A program made the position numbers and the translations under genes. Positions 29,293 through 43,037 of a stretch of DNA of 64,000 nt are shown here, piece by piece. The first letter of the stretch is position 1, and the number at the start of each line of letters is the position of its first letter. The notes beneath the pieces were generated by a model. That model saw only the letters and a program-made list of their open reading frames with translations. It searched no databases and was not told the DNA's origin. This DNA comes from Acidihalobacter prosperus (lineage in GTDB: Bacteria; Pseudomonadota; Gammaproteobacteria; DSM-5130; Acidihalobacteraceae), in NCBI RefSeq assembly GCF_000754095.2, contig NZ_JQSG02000001.1, positions 357,140-421,139 on the forward strand, written 5' to 3'.

Positions 29293-30285
29293 ATGAGTTG
29301 GCTGCTGGGAGGCATGGCGCTGCTCGGCATACTGCTCGGTGCCGAGCTGTTCACCAACGCACTGGAACACCTGGGCGAACGCTATGGTCTTTCCGAGGGC
29401 GCGGTCGGATCGGTATTCGCGGCAGTCGGCACGGCGCTGCCTGAGGCGTTGGTGCCCGTGGTCGCCCTGTTCGCGGGCGGCGGCATTGCCGTGGGCCAGG
29501 CGGTGAGCGTCGGTGCCATACTGGGCGCGCCGTTGATGATTTCCACGCTTTCATTCGGCCTGCTGGGTGTTTTCATGCTGCTGTCCGGCAGACGCCATTT
29601 GCACCCCGAGCGCAAGGGGCTGGCACGCGACCTGGGCTGGTTTCAGGCGTTGTTTGGCCTGGGCGCCGCCGCACTGTTCATCCCGCCGGGCGATCACCGG
29701 CTGCGGCTCGTGGCGAGCCTCTTGCTGCTGACCGGGTATGCCGCGTATCTGTGGGCGACGCTGCGACGCTCGGGGGCGTTGGTGGCGGAGGGACATGGCG
29801 CGAGCGCCGATCAGCCGCTTTATACGGCTCGCCTGTGGGGCGGTGGGCTGGTGCAGATATGGTCGCAGCTGCTGCTCGGTGTCGGTTTGATCGTGTGGGC
29901 CGCCCACGGATTTGTTGCTGCCGTGGAGCAGTTGGCCATCTCGCTCGGTCTGTCGGTCCTGGTGCTGTCGCTGCTGGTGGTGCCGGTGGCCACGGAATTG
30001 CCCGAAAAGGTCAACAGCCTGTTGTGGGCGCGGCGGGGTAAGGATACCCTCGCGCTGGGCAATCTCAGCGGCGCGCTGGTTTTCCAGGGGTCGCTGCTCC
30101 CGGCCCTGGGTCTTTGGCTGACGCCCTGGCAACCCAGCCGCCCGGTCGTGTACGCCGCGGGGCTGACCCTGCTGGCGGCGACCTGGCTGCGCTTCGCCAA
30201 CCGGCCCGGCGGGTTGAAGCCCGCATGGCTGCTCTTGAATGCCGCCTGCTATGCGGCCTATTTTTATCTGCTCACGGCCCGCTAG
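29293..30285 (+). CDS. CaCA-family sodium/calcium-type cation antiporter
   Basis: About 330 residues of membrane protein with two inverted repeats: the first carries GSVFAAVGTALPEALVPVVA (about 38-57), the second VPVATELPEKVNSLLW then GNLSGALVFQGS (about 230-268). These G.ALPE/ATELPE blocks are the alpha-repeat ion-binding motifs of Ca2+:cation antiporters such as YrbG. ATG 29293 gives the natural hydrophobic start; the frame is open from 29221 but the extra residues are polar and atypical. The transported ion is inferred only from family. Confidence 0.82.
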   Translation: MSWLLGGMALLGILLGAELFTNALEHLGERYGLSEGAVGSVFAAVGTALPEALVPVVALFAGGGIAVGQAVSVGAILGAPLMISTLSFGLLGVFMLLSGRRHLHPERKGLARDLGWFQALFGLGAAALFIPPGDHRLRLVASLLLLTGYAAYLWATLRRSGALVAEGHGASADQPLYTARLWGGGLVQIWSQLLLGVGLIVWAAHGFVAAVEQLAISLGLSVLVLSLLVVPVATELPEKVNSLLWARRGKDTLALGNLSGALVFQGSLLPALGLWLTPWQPSRPVVYAAGLTLLAATWLRFANRPGGLKPAWLLLNAACYAAYFYLLTAR

Positions 30286-30312
30286 CGGGCAGGCGCATCG
30301 ACCGCGGAAGCG

Positions 30313-33300
30313 ATGGAACCCTCATACATTCATTTGTCGCTGCACACCGAGTACTCGCTGACCGACAGTGTGCTCAGGATCGGCCCGCTGATGAAGGCGC
30401 TGGCCGAGCAGGGTGCGCCGGCAGTGGCGCTGACGGACCAATGCAACCTGTTTGCCATGGTCAAGTTCTACCGTGCCGCCCAGCGCGCTGGCATCAAGCC
30501 GATCATCGGTGTCGACGCCTGGATGCGCGAACCGCCCGGCAGTCCCGGCAGCGAGCCCGAGTCGCCCGCGCGCGCGCTGTTCTTGTGCCAGGACGAAACG
30601 GGATACCGCAACCTGACCCGGCTGGTGTCGCGGAGCTACCAGGAAGGCCAGCACGGCGGCATCGCCATGCTCGATTACGACTGGCTGGAGGGCATGAGTG
30701 AAGGGTTGATCGTGTTGTCGGGTGGTCGCGCCGGCGACGTCGGGCGCGCACTGCTGGCCGGCCGCCGGGCACAGGCCGAAACGCGCCTGGCATTCTGGCG
30801 GCGCCTGTTTCCCGACCGTTATTACCTCGAGCTGCAGCGTACGGGGCGCGACGGCGAAGAAGAGTATCTGCATGCGGCCGTGGCGCTGGCGGCGGCCAGC
30901 GATACGCCGGTGGTGGCCACCAACGACGTGCGTTTCCTCACACCGGAGGATTTCGAGGCGCACGAGGCGCGGGTGTGTATCCACGACGGCGACGTGCTGG
31001 CCGACCCGCGGCGTGCGCGTCGCTACAGCGAGCAGCAGTATCTGCGCTCGCCGGAGGAAATGGTGGCGCTGTTCGCCGACCTGCCCGAGGCGCTGGAGAA
31101 CACGGTCGAGATCGCACGCCGCTGCTCGCTCGGACTGACGCTGGGCAAATCGGTGCTGCCGCAGTTTCCGGTCCCCGAAGGCATGGACACCGACGGGTTT
31201 CTGCGCCGCGAGGCGGAGAAGGGACTCGAAGCCCGCCTGCATCAACTCATTGACCCCTCCGCGGCGGATGCCGAGCAGCGGCGAGTCCAGTACCACGAAC
31301 GACTGGCGCGGGAACTCGATGTCATCATCCAGATGGGTTTCCCGGGCTACTTCCTGATCGTTGCCGATTTCATCCAGTGGGCCAAGCGCAACCAGATTCC
31401 CGTCGGTCCTGGCCGCGGTTCCGGCGCAGGTTCGCTCGTGGCGTACTCCCTAGGAATAACTGACCTTGATCCAATACGTTACGACCTTCTTTTCGAGCGC
31501 TTTCTGAATCCTGAACGCGTTTCCATGCCCGACTTCGACGTCGATTTTTGCATGGAGAAGCGCGATCGTGTGATCGATTACGTGGCCGAGCGCTATGGGC
31601 GAGACCGCGTCTCGCAGATCATCACCTATGGCAGCATGGCGGCCAAGGCGGTGGTCCGTGACGTCGGTCGCGTTCTCAGCCACCCTTATGGCTTCGTCGA
31701 CCGCATCGCCAAGCTGATCCCCTTCGAGATCGGCATGTCGCTGGAGAAGGCGCTGGCCCAGGAGGAGGACCTGCGGCGGGCCTATGAGGAAGAGGAGGAG
31801 GTCACCGCGCTGATCGATCTCGCGCTCAAGCTCGAGGGACTCGCGCGCAACGCCGGCAAGCATGCCGGCGGCGTGGTGATCGCGCCCGGCCCGTTGACCG
31901 ACTTTTCGCCGCTCTACTGCGAAGAGGGCGGCCAAAGTCTGGTGACCCAGTTCGACAAGGACGACGTCGAGGCCATCGGTCTCGTGAAGTTCGACTTTCT
32001 CGGCCTGCGCACGCTGACGATCATCGACTGGGCGGTAGAAACCATCAATGCGCGCCGGCCCGAAGGTGTCGAGACGCTTGACCTCAATCGCCTGCCGCTG
32101 GACGACGAAGCCACCTACGGCCTGCTCAAGCGCCATCAGACGACGGCGGTGTTCCAGCTCGAATCGAGCGGCATGCAGGAGCTGATCAAGCGCCTGCAGC
32201 CGGACAACTTCGAGGATATCGTCGCGCTGGTGGCCCTGTACCGGCCTGGTCCGCTGCAGTCGGGCATGGTCGACGACTTCATCAATCGCAAGCACGGTCG
32301 GGCCAAGGTCGAATATCCGCACCCCGAACTGGAGCCGATCCTCAAGCCGACCTATGGCGTGATCCTGTATCAGGAGCAGGTCATGCAGATCGCCCAGGTG
32401 CTGGCCGGCTACACGCTGGGCGGCGCGGACATGCTGCGCCGCGCCATGGGCAAGAAAAAGCCCGAGGAGATGGCCAAGCAACGCGAAATCTTCACTCAGG
32501 GGGCGGTCGGGCGCGGTGTGGATGCGGATGTCGCAACCTACATCTTCGACCTGATGGAAAAATTCGCCGGCTACGGGTTCAACAAATCGCATTCGGCGGC
32601 TTACGCGCTGTTGTCGTACCAGACGGCCTGGCTCAAGCAGCATCATCCGGCGGCCTTCATGGCCGCGGTGCTGTCGGCCGATATGGACAATACCGACAAG
32701 GTGGTCAACCTCATCGAGGAATGCCGCCAACTGGGGCTGAAGGTGGTGCCGCCGGACGTGAACCGTTCCTTTCACCGTTTCACGGTAGTCGACGAGCGCA
32801 CCATTTTGTACGGCATGGGCGCGATCAAGGGCATCGGCGCCTCGGCCATCGAAAGCCTGCTCGAGGAGCGTTCGGCGGCGGGGCCCTTCAAGGATCTCGG
32901 TGCCCTCTGTCGACGCGTGATCGGCCGCAAGGTCAATCGTCGCGTGCTGGAAGCGCTGATCCGTGCGGGCACGCTCGATGCACTTGGCGTCAATCGAGCG
33001 ACCCACATGGCCCGTCTGCCCGAGGCGATCCGCGCGGCGGAGCAGGCGCAGCGGGATGCGGACCAAGGGCAGGTCGACCTGTTCGGCGAATCGCCCGAGG
33101 TGGCGGTGCTTGCCGATCTGCCCGAGCTGCCCGAGTGGGAGGATGACGAACGCCTGCACGCTGAAAAGGAAACCCTGGGCCTGTATCTGACCGGCCATCC
33201 GATAGATCGCTATGCCGATGAGCTGTCACGCTTCGTCACGCGTCCGATCGCGGCCTGGCTTCAGGAAGATGAGCCGGAAGGTCGCGGGCGCGGCGCGCGC

Positions 33301-33831
33301 AACGATCGCGACATGGTGGTCGCCGGTCTGGTGGTGGGGCTGTCCGTGCGCACCGGACCCTCGGGGCGTTTCGCCTTCGTCACCCTGGACGATCGCACCG
33401 GCCGGCTCGATGTCGGGCTGTTCGGCGACGAATATCAGAATTACGCCGATCTCCTGGCCAAGGACATCCTGCTGGTCATCGAGGGCAGCATCGGTTTCGA
33501 CGCCTTCAGCGGCCGCCGGCGCGTGCGCGCACAGCACGTGCATACCATCGATCAGGCGCGTGCGCGCTTTGCCAAGGCGCTGGATATCCAGGTCGTCAAC
33601 GACGGCCGCCTCAACGGCCTCGCCGGCGAGCTGATGCAGGTGCTCAAGCCCTATTGCTACCGCGACAACGGCTGCCCTGTGTGGCTCAGTTACCGCAATC
33701 CGAAGGCCGATGCCCGCCTGGTGCTCGGAGACGAGTGGCGCGTGCGCCCCAGCGACGAACTGCTGCGGCGCTTGGCTCGCCTGGACGGAATCTCGCGTCT
33801 CAAGCTGCGCTATGGCCCTGACAAGCGTTGA
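30313..33831 (+). CDS. dnaE: DNA polymerase III alpha subunit
   Basis: The replicative polymerase. The 1172-residue protein has the N-terminal PHP domain (YIHLSLHTEYSLTDS), the catalytic aspartates D407 and D409 in PDFDVDF, the palm/fingers (GYGFNKSHSAAYALLSYQTAWLK), the tandem HhH region and a C-terminal OB fold (VVAGLVVGLSVRTGPSGRFAFVTLDD). About 31450-31495, just before the catalytic residues, uses codons (CTA, CTT, ATA, GGA, CCA) rare elsewhere in the gene. It is followed by accA, as in E. coli. Confidence 0.97.
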   Translation: MEPSYIHLSLHTEYSLTDSVLRIGPLMKALAEQGAPAVALTDQCNLFAMVKFYRAAQRAGIKPIIGVDAWMREPPGSPGSEPESPARALFLCQDETGYRNLTRLVSRSYQEGQHGGIAMLDYDWLEGMSEGLIVLSGGRAGDVGRALLAGRRAQAETRLAFWRRLFPDRYYLELQRTGRDGEEEYLHAAVALAAASDTPVVATNDVRFLTPEDFEAHEARVCIHDGDVLADPRRARRYSEQQYLRSPEEMVALFADLPEALENTVEIARRCSLGLTLGKSVLPQFPVPEGMDTDGFLRREAEKGLEARLHQLIDPSAADAEQRRVQYHERLARELDVIIQMGFPGYFLIVADFIQWAKRNQIPVGPGRGSGAGSLVAYSLGITDLDPIRYDLLFERFLNPERVSMPDFDVDFCMEKRDRVIDYVAERYGRDRVSQIITYGSMAAKAVVRDVGRVLSHPYGFVDRIAKLIPFEIGMSLEKALAQEEDLRRAYEEEEEVTALIDLALKLEGLARNAGKHAGGVVIAPGPLTDFSPLYCEEGGQSLVTQFDKDDVEAIGLVKFDFLGLRTLTIIDWAVETINARRPEGVETLDLNRLPLDDEATYGLLKRHQTTAVFQLESSGMQELIKRLQPDNFEDIVALVALYRPGPLQSGMVDDFINRKHGRAKVEYPHPELEPILKPTYGVILYQEQVMQIAQVLAGYTLGGADMLRRAMGKKKPEEMAKQREIFTQGAVGRGVDADVATYIFDLMEKFAGYGFNKSHSAAYALLSYQTAWLKQHHPAAFMAAVLSADMDNTDKVVNLIEECRQLGLKVVPPDVNRSFHRFTVVDERTILYGMGAIKGIGASAIESLLEERSAAGPFKDLGALCRRVIGRKVNRRVLEALIRAGTLDALGVNRATHMARLPEAIRAAEQAQRDADQGQVDLFGESPEVAVLADLPELPEWEDDERLHAEKETLGLYLTGHPIDRYADELSRFVTRPIAAWLQEDEPEGRGRGARNDRDMVVAGLVVGLSVRTGPSGRFAFVTLDDRTGRLDVGLFGDEYQNYADLLAKDILLVIEGSIGFDAFSGRRRVRAQHVHTIDQARARFAKALDIQVVNDGRLNGLAGELMQVLKPYCYRDNGCPVWLSYRNPKADARLVLGDEWRVRPSDELLRRLARLDGISRLKLRYGPDKR

Positions 33832-33882
33832 CGGCCCCGGTTACAATCCCCCGTCCGCCGTGGGCCGAATACGGATAGCCGA

Positions 33883-34839
33883 ATGAATCCCGAGTTTCTT
33901 GATTTCGAACAACCGATCGCCGAACTCGAAGCGAAAATCGAGGAGTTGCGCTATGTTGGGAATGACAGCGAGGTCAATCTCAGCGAGGAAATCGGGCGCT
34001 TGGAACGCAAGGCCCGCAGTCTGACCCAATCCGTATTCGCCTCGCTTACGCCCTGGCAGGTATCCCAAGTGGCGCGGCATCCGCGACGTCCTTACACGCT
34101 GGACTATATCGAGCGCCTGTTCACCGATTTCGAGGAATTGCACGGTGATCGCACCTACGCCGACGACGCGGCCATCGTCGGCGGCGTGGCGCGCTTGCGT
34201 GGCCAGCCGATCATGGTGATCGGCCACCAGAAGGGACGCGACACCCGCGAGAAGGTCAGGCGAAATTTCGGCATGCCGCGTCCGGAAGGCTATCGCAAAG
34301 CCTTGCGTCTCATGCAGATGGCCGAGCGTTTCCGCCTGCCCGTCGTGACCTTCATCGACACGCCGGGGGCGTATCCCGGCGTGGGCGCGGAAGAGCGTGG
34401 GCAGAGCGAAGCCATTGCTCGCAATTTGCTCGCGATGTCACGTCTGCGCACGCCCATCGTCTGCGCGGTCATCGGCGAAGGCGGGTCGGGCGGCGCGCTG
34501 GCGATCGGGGTCGGCGACCACGTGATGATGCTGCAATACAGCACCTATTCGGTCATCTCGCCGGAGGGCTGCGCCTCGATTCTGTGGAAGAGTGCCGACA
34601 AGGCGCCGGATGCGGCCGAGGCGCTCGGCATTACCGCGCAGCGCCTGAAATCGTTGAACCTCATCGATGAGATCATCGGCGAACCTGCCGGGGCTGCGCA
34701 TCGCGATATCGAAACCATCAGCCTGCGCCTTGGCGAAGCGCTGTGGCGCGCCATCGAACGCCTGCGGACCACCAACACGGAGACGCTGTTGAAACGCCGC
34801 TACGAGCGCCTGATGCAGTACAGCACCCTCTCGGATTAG
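33883..34839 (+). CDS. accA: Acetyl-CoA carboxylase carboxyltransferase alpha subunit
   Basis: AccA with AccD transfers CO2 from biotin to acetyl-CoA, the first step of fatty-acid synthesis. The 318-residue protein has [18 protein letters not shown] at the N-terminus and the carboxyltransferase core with [27 protein letters not shown] (about 152-177) and [22 protein letters not shown] -10-like box lies at about 33842 in the dnaE-accA gap. Next gene tilS starts 8 bases after the stop codon. Confidence 0.97.
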   Translation: MNPEFLDFEQPIAELEAKIEELRYVGNDSEVNLSEEIGRLERKARSLTQSVFASLTPWQVSQVARHPRRPYTLDYIERLFTDFEELHGDRTYADDAAIVGGVARLRGQPIMVIGHQKGRDTREKVRRNFGMPRPEGYRKALRLMQMAERFRLPVVTFIDTPGAYPGVGAEERGQSEAIARNLLAMSRLRTPIVCAVIGEGGSGGALAIGVGDHVMMLQYSTYSVISPEGCASILWKSADKAPDAAEALGITAQRLKSLNLIDEIIGEPAGAAHRDIETISLRLGEALWRAIERLRTTNTETLLKRRYERLMQYSTLSD

Positions 34840-34847
34840 ATTCGCCG

Positions 34848-36164
34848 ATGCCCAAGGTCGAAATCTTCGACCCGGCCTGGCTGGCGCGACAACTTGACGG
34901 CCTGCCCGTCACCGGGCGTTGGGTCGTGGCCTACAGCGGCGGCGGCGATTCACAGGCGCTGCTGCATGCGCTGGTCAACGGCGCGGCCGGCACCCGTGCG
35001 GTGCGGGCGGTCCACGTGCACCACGGCCTGCAGCCCGATGCGGACGCCTGGGCCGATCGCTGTTCGACGCATTGTGCCGCATGGGGTGTCGAATTCGAGG
35101 TCGTGAGGCTGAATGCCCGCGCGCGCGCGGGCGACAGCCCCGAAGCGCGCGCGCGCGAGCTGCGCTACCGTGCCCTGAGGCAAGGACTCGCCCGCGGAGA
35201 TGCGTTACTTACGGCGCATCATGCCGACGATCAGGCCGAAACGCTGCTGCTGCAGTTGCTGCGGGGAGCGGGTCCGGCCGGATTGGCCGCGATGCCTGCG
35301 ATCGTGCCTTTCGGTACCGGCTGGCATGTGCGTCCCTTGTTACCCTTGCGGCGCACCGCCTTGCGCGCCTATCTCGAGCGTTTCGGGCTCGACTGGATAG
35401 AGGATCCGTCCAATCAAGAGTGGAAGACACCGCGCAACTATCTGCGCCACCGGGTGATGCCGCTGATCGAGGCCTACTGGCCGGCGGCCACTGTCACCCT
35501 GGGTCGTGCCGCCGCGCTGCAGGCCGAAACGCAAGGCTTGTTGATGCATCTGGGCCGCCGCGACCTCGAGGCGGCGTCGCATTCGCTGTCCGGCGTACTC
35601 GATGTCGACGCATTGCGCGCGCTGCCCGATGCCCGCCTGCACAACGCGGTGCGTGTCTGGCTGTCGGACAAGGGGCTGCCGCTGCCGAGCCGGCAGCGGC
35701 TGTCGAGCCTGCGACGGATGCTGGAGGCGCGGGTCGACGGTCGTGCGCAATTGTACTGGCCGGGCGCAGAACTGCGACGCTACCGCGATGGGTTGTATGC
35801 CGGTGCTCCACTGCCGCGACACGATCCGACAGTGGTGATCGACTGGGACCCCTCGCAACCAATGGACCTGCCGGGTGTCGGTATGCGCCTGTGCGCGGAA
35901 GATCTGCGCTGCGACTGGCGCGGCTTGAAATCTGCGGGTGCGCGCTTCACGATTCGCTTTCGCAGCGGAGGGGAGCGCTGCCGGCCATCGCCGAGGGGCG
36001 CCGCACGGGCGCTCAAGACCCTGTTGCAGGAGGCCGGTGTGCCCCCCTGGCTGCGGGATCGCATCCCCTTGCTGTATGCCGACCAGCGCCTGATCGAGGT
36101 CGTCGGACATTGGGTATGCCACGGGGGAGCCGGGCGGGAGGCGAACGGGATTGAAACGCCATGA
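34848..36164 (+). CDS. tilS: tRNA(Ile)-lysidine synthase
   Basis: TilS converts the wobble C of tRNA-Ile(CAU) to lysidine so it reads AUA. The 438-residue protein carries the N-type ATP pyrophosphatase loop YSGGGDSQALL (about 27-37), the HHADDQAETLLLQLLRG block (about 124-140), and C-terminal TilS domains ending with the RCRPS/LKTLLQEAGVPPWLRD segment. The frame is open into accA upstream, but ATG 34848 gives the family length. Confidence 0.95.
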   Translation: MPKVEIFDPAWLARQLDGLPVTGRWVVAYSGGGDSQALLHALVNGAAGTRAVRAVHVHHGLQPDADAWADRCSTHCAAWGVEFEVVRLNARARAGDSPEARARELRYRALRQGLARGDALLTAHHADDQAETLLLQLLRGAGPAGLAAMPAIVPFGTGWHVRPLLPLRRTALRAYLERFGLDWIEDPSNQEWKTPRNYLRHRVMPLIEAYWPAATVTLGRAAALQAETQGLLMHLGRRDLEAASHSLSGVLDVDALRALPDARLHNAVRVWLSDKGLPLPSRQRLSSLRRMLEARVDGRAQLYWPGAELRRYRDGLYAGAPLPRHDPTVVIDWDPSQPMDLPGVGMRLCAEDLRCDWRGLKSAGARFTIRFRSGGERCRPSPRGAARALKTLLQEAGVPPWLRDRIPLLYADQRLIEVVGHWVCHGGAGREANGIETP

Positions 36165-36186
36165 ATCCGGGATACTGGGAGAGGGA

Positions 36187-36756
36187 ATGAACCGACTGGA
36201 ACAGCTGTTCGAAGGTTTTCTATGGCGCAGTCGCCTGGTGGTGCTGGCTGCGGTATTGGCCAGCCTGGCATCGGCGCTGGCCATGTTCTATACGGCCACG
36301 ATCGATGCGTGGTACATGATCATTCACCTGGGCGACTATGCATCGCCGGCATTGAGCGAGGCCGCGCGAACGCAGATGCGGGGCAGCACCATCGCACATG
36401 TGGTCGGGATATTGGACGGCTATCTGCTGGCCACGGTGCTGTTGATCTTTGCGCTCGGCCTTTACGAGCTCTTCATCAGCAAGATCGACGAAGCGGAGCG
36501 CTCCGAAATGGCCTCGAAGGTCCTGGTGATCCACAATCTGGACGATCTCAAGGCACGACTCGGCAAGGTCGTGCTGATGATCCTGATCGTCAAATTCTTC
36601 GAGCATGCTCTCGGCATGAAATTCTCCGATCCGCTCGACATGCTCTACTTCGCCGGCGGGATCGCCCTGATCGGCCTGGCGTTGTATCTGTCGCATTCAT
36701 CCGAGCACAAAACGGACAAGCCTGCGCGCCCGCGACTGCCCGGGCACGAAGAATGA
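36187..36756 (+). CDS. YqhA/UPF0114 family membrane protein
   Basis: The 189-residue protein opens MNRLEQLFEGFLWRSRLVVLAAVLAS and has three to four membrane helices (about 14-38, 70-95, 118-137, 143-160), characteristic of the YqhA/UPF0114 family, whose role is unknown. ATG 36187 sits behind GGGAGAGG; a TTG start at 36151 overlapping the tilS end would add 12 residues. The C-terminus is basic and polar. Confidence 0.8.
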   Translation: MNRLEQLFEGFLWRSRLVVLAAVLASLASALAMFYTATIDAWYMIIHLGDYASPALSEAARTQMRGSTIAHVVGILDGYLLATVLLIFALGLYELFISKIDEAERSEMASKVLVIHNLDDLKARLGKVVLMILIVKFFEHALGMKFSDPLDMLYFAGGIALIGLALYLSHSSEHKTDKPARPRLPGHEE

Positions 36757-36822
36757 TCGGCGCGCGGCCGGCGCTTCCGATTGAGGGGGCGGCCCGATCT
36801 TTGCTAAACTCGCGCCCCGTGA

Positions 36823-40666
<3,844 letters not shown>

Positions 40667-40690
40667 CCCGCGCGCGGCCGGAACGGGCGC

Positions 40691-41038
40691 ATGAGCACCG
40701 GGAGCAAGCTGCTGATCGCGGCTCTGGTGGCGCTGCTACTCGTGCTTCAATACAAACTCTGGCTGGGAGAAGGCAGTCTCAGCGACGTTCACCGTCTGCG
40801 CGCGGAATTGACCGCGCAGCGCGCAGAGAACGCCCGGCTCAAGGACAGCAATGCCGCTCTGGCCGCCGAAGTCATCGCGCTCAAACGGGGTACTGCGGCA
40901 ATCGAGGAGCTGGCGCGCAGTCGGCTAGGCATGATCCAACAAGGCGATACGTTCTATCAGTACGTCGCGCCGCCGGGGCCTGGCGCAGACAAACTCTCAT
41001 CCGCACCGAGTCGACCCTCAGGGCCGGCACAGCGATGA
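40691..41038 (+). CDS. ftsB: Cell division protein FtsB
   Basis: FtsB forms the FtsQLB complex that activates septal wall synthesis. The 115-residue protein has one membrane helix at about 6-25 (LLIAALVALLLVLQYKLWLG) followed by a coiled coil (about 30-70, LRAELTAQRAENARLKDSNAALAAEV). The position between eno and ispD is the usual one. It overlaps ispD by 4 bases. Confidence 0.93.
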   Translation: MSTGSKLLIAALVALLLVLQYKLWLGEGSLSDVHRLRAELTAQRAENARLKDSNAALAAEVIALKRGTAAIEELARSRLGMIQQGDTFYQYVAPPGPGADKLSSAPSRPSGPAQR

Positions 41039-41733
41039 GTCCGCGCCGCTGGGTCATATTGCCTGCCGCAGGCGCAGGGCGTCGGATGGCGTCCGAGGTG
41101 CCGAAGCAATACCTGCGACTCGGCGATCGCACCGTGCTGGAGCATAGCCTCTCCCACTTCACGTCGCGGGCGGATATTGCGGGCATCTTCGTCGCGCTCG
41201 CGCCGCACGATCCCTATTGGCCAGAACTTTCGTTTGCGGGCAAATCGGAGCTGTGGCGCGTGGCCGGCGGCGCCGAGCGTGCGCATACCGTGCGCAATGC
41301 CTTGCGCGAACTGGCGCGTGTGGCGGCGCCGGAGGATTGGGTGCTGGTGCACGATGCCGCCAGACCCTGCCTGCATCGCGACGATCTCGACCGTTTGATC
41401 GGTGATCTTGAGCTGGATCCTGTTGGGGGTATCCTGGCGACGCCGGCACGGGACACCTGCAAGCGCGTGGGCGCCGATGGACGCATTGCGGAGACGGTCG
41501 ACCGACAAGCTTTGTGGCTGGCGCAGACGCCGCAGATGTTCCGCTTGAGACTGTTGATCGATGCGATAGATGCCGCACTGGCGCGCGGTTGCGTGGTGAC
41601 CGATGAGTCCTCAGCCATGGAGCTAGCCGGTCATCAGCCGCGAATCATCGAGGGGCGCGCCGACAACCTCAAGATTACGCGGCCCGAGGATCTGCCCCTC
41701 GCCGAGTTCATGCTGGCGCACCAACCGACCTGA
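41035..41733 (+). CDS. ispD: 2-C-methyl-D-erythritol 4-phosphate cytidylyltransferase
   Basis: IspD activates methylerythritol phosphate with CTP in the MEP isoprenoid pathway. The 232-residue protein opens with the nucleotide loop LPAAGAGRRMASEVPKQYLRL, has VLVHDAARPCL and ITRPEDLPLAEF. In many relatives ispF comes next; here the convergent DUF502 gene lies after 43 bases and ispF is absent. Confidence 0.96.
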   Translation: MSPRRWVILPAAGAGRRMASEVPKQYLRLGDRTVLEHSLSHFTSRADIAGIFVALAPHDPYWPELSFAGKSELWRVAGGAERAHTVRNALRELARVAAPEDWVLVHDAARPCLHRDDLDRLIGDLELDPVGGILATPARDTCKRVGADGRIAETVDRQALWLAQTPQMFRLRLLIDAIDAALARGCVVTDESSAMELAGHQPRIIEGRADNLKITRPEDLPLAEFMLAHQPT

Positions 41734-41776
41734 GGCCTGCCGTGGCCAGTCGGGTGTCGCTGACGTATCGGATCCA

Positions 41777-42445
41777 TCAGTCCAGAGGGCGCTTGGAAAA
41801 ACGGATGTGCTCGGGCGCAACCGCCCCTCCCGAAATAATGAAGCTCATGGCCTCGTCCATGCTCCAGTCGGTCGGCACGAGATCCTCGACAGGCACGATT
41901 TCAAGATACCCCGAGGTGGGATTGGGTGTGGTCGGCACATAGACCGCCGCCAGTTCGCGTCCCGTATCGCTATCGATGAGCGTGCGTGTGACCAGGCCGA
42001 CCGAGCGCATCTCGGGCGAAGGAAAGTTGATCAACACGACACGCTGTACATTGTCCGGTTTCTGCTGCAGGGCCGCGAGTAGTTTTTTGGTGGATCCGTA
42101 CACCGCGTGCGCCATGGGTATATGACTCATCAGCCGGTCCACCAGCCCCAGCAACCTGCGCCCAACGATACGCGTGCTGGCCCAGCCGAGCAGGTAGAGC
42201 GCAAGCAGGGTCAAGGCGATCGCGAGCGCCGATTGCACCCACGGATAAAGCCAAAGACGGGGAGGCGGGCTGCCACTGCCGAACGTATCGGTCAGTGCGC
42301 GGATCCATGGAGAACCAAAGCTCGATAGTTGGGAAAAAATGAAATCGAACACCAGCCAGGTGATCCACAGAGGGATGACCGTGAGTACGCCGGTGATGAG
42401 ATAGCGTTGTACCCTTTGCGTGAATCCGCTGCCAGCGTCAGCCAT
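41777..42445 (-). CDS. DUF502 family membrane protein
   Basis: The 222-residue protein has two membrane segments (about 15-37 and 67-90), the family hallmark IPMAHAVYGSTKKLL (about 109-123), and a soluble C-terminal domain with YVPTTPNPTSGYLEIVP. DUF502 proteins occur widely but have no proven function. Convergent with ispD and transcribed towards it. Confidence 0.85.
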   Translation of the reverse strand: MADAGSGFTQRVQRYLITGVLTVIPLWITWLVFDFIFSQLSSFGSPWIRALTDTFGSGSPPPRLWLYPWVQSALAIALTLLALYLLGWASTRIVGRRLLGLVDRLMSHIPMAHAVYGSTKKLLAALQQKPDNVQRVVLINFPSPEMRSVGLVTRTLIDSDTGRELAAVYVPTTPNPTSGYLEIVPVEDLVPTDWSMDEAMSFIISGGAVAPEHIRFSKRPLD

Positions 42446-42561
42446 GCGCTTACCCGGTGGAAATGGTGCGTCCAGTTTAGCGGATCGGGGAGGCGGTCAC
42501 GGCTCAGGATTGGTGGGCGCGCCTGCCCATGCGTGTTCGCGAAGACGCCGCGAGGGCGCCC

Positions 42562-42951
42562 TCAAGTCGCTTCGGCGGCGATGAATCTTGAAACGAAGCG
42601 GTGGTAGCGCGCATCTTCGCGCCGGTTGCCGCGCCGAGTCTGGGTGATGGCGCCGCGCGGCGAAAGCCCCGTGCTGCCATCGCGCCGGGTCCAGCGTATG
42701 CGTCCGGGCGTATCCGGCGGGATTTCATGATTACTCACCAAGGTGAAGCTGTGGCCATCGCCCACGCTGAGGTTGACGTAAAGTGGTTGTGGCGGTTTCG
42801 CATGCTCGGGCCAGAATTCGGCCGATAGCAACGGTGCGCTGCCGCGTTGATCGATCGATAGGTCGACACCTTGCAGAATCTCGTCGATCTTGCGTTGCCG
42901 CTCAGGCGTGATCTCAACGCCGTTGTTGCCCTTGATGTACTCGCGCGCCAT
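42562..42951 (-). CDS. Small hypothetical protein
   Basis: A 129-residue protein that I do not recognise. It is polar and basic, with no signal or membrane helix. The N-terminus MAREYIKGNNGVEITPERQRKIDEIL reads as a helix; the middle is beta-rich (LYVNLSVGDGHSFTLVSNHEI) and the C-terminus Arg-rich. ATG 42951 is preceded by AGGAGGGGGCGGC, a strong ribosome site; the longer frame from 43068 lacks one and runs into the porin terminator. GC and codon use look native. Confidence 0.65.
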   Translation of the reverse strand: MAREYIKGNNGVEITPERQRKIDEILQGVDLSIDQRGSAPLLSAEFWPEHAKPPQPLYVNLSVGDGHSFTLVSNHEIPPDTPGRIRWTRRDGSTGLSPRGAITQTRRGNRREDARYHRFVSRFIAAEAT

Positions 42952-43037
42952 GCCGCCCCCTCCTGCTGCCGTGGCAGCATCTCTCCATAAGTAAAGCTTA
43001 GCACAGGCATGCGGGGGCTTGACAAAAATCAAAGAAA

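Noticed and set aside
30322-33198. Minus-strand open frames of 324 and 582 residues across dnaE
   Set aside because: Antisense of a real, complete dnaE; composition typical of shadows.
34919-36154. A 411-residue plus-strand frame inside tilS
   Set aside because: Arg/Ala/Gly-rich out-of-frame shadow of tilS with no motif.
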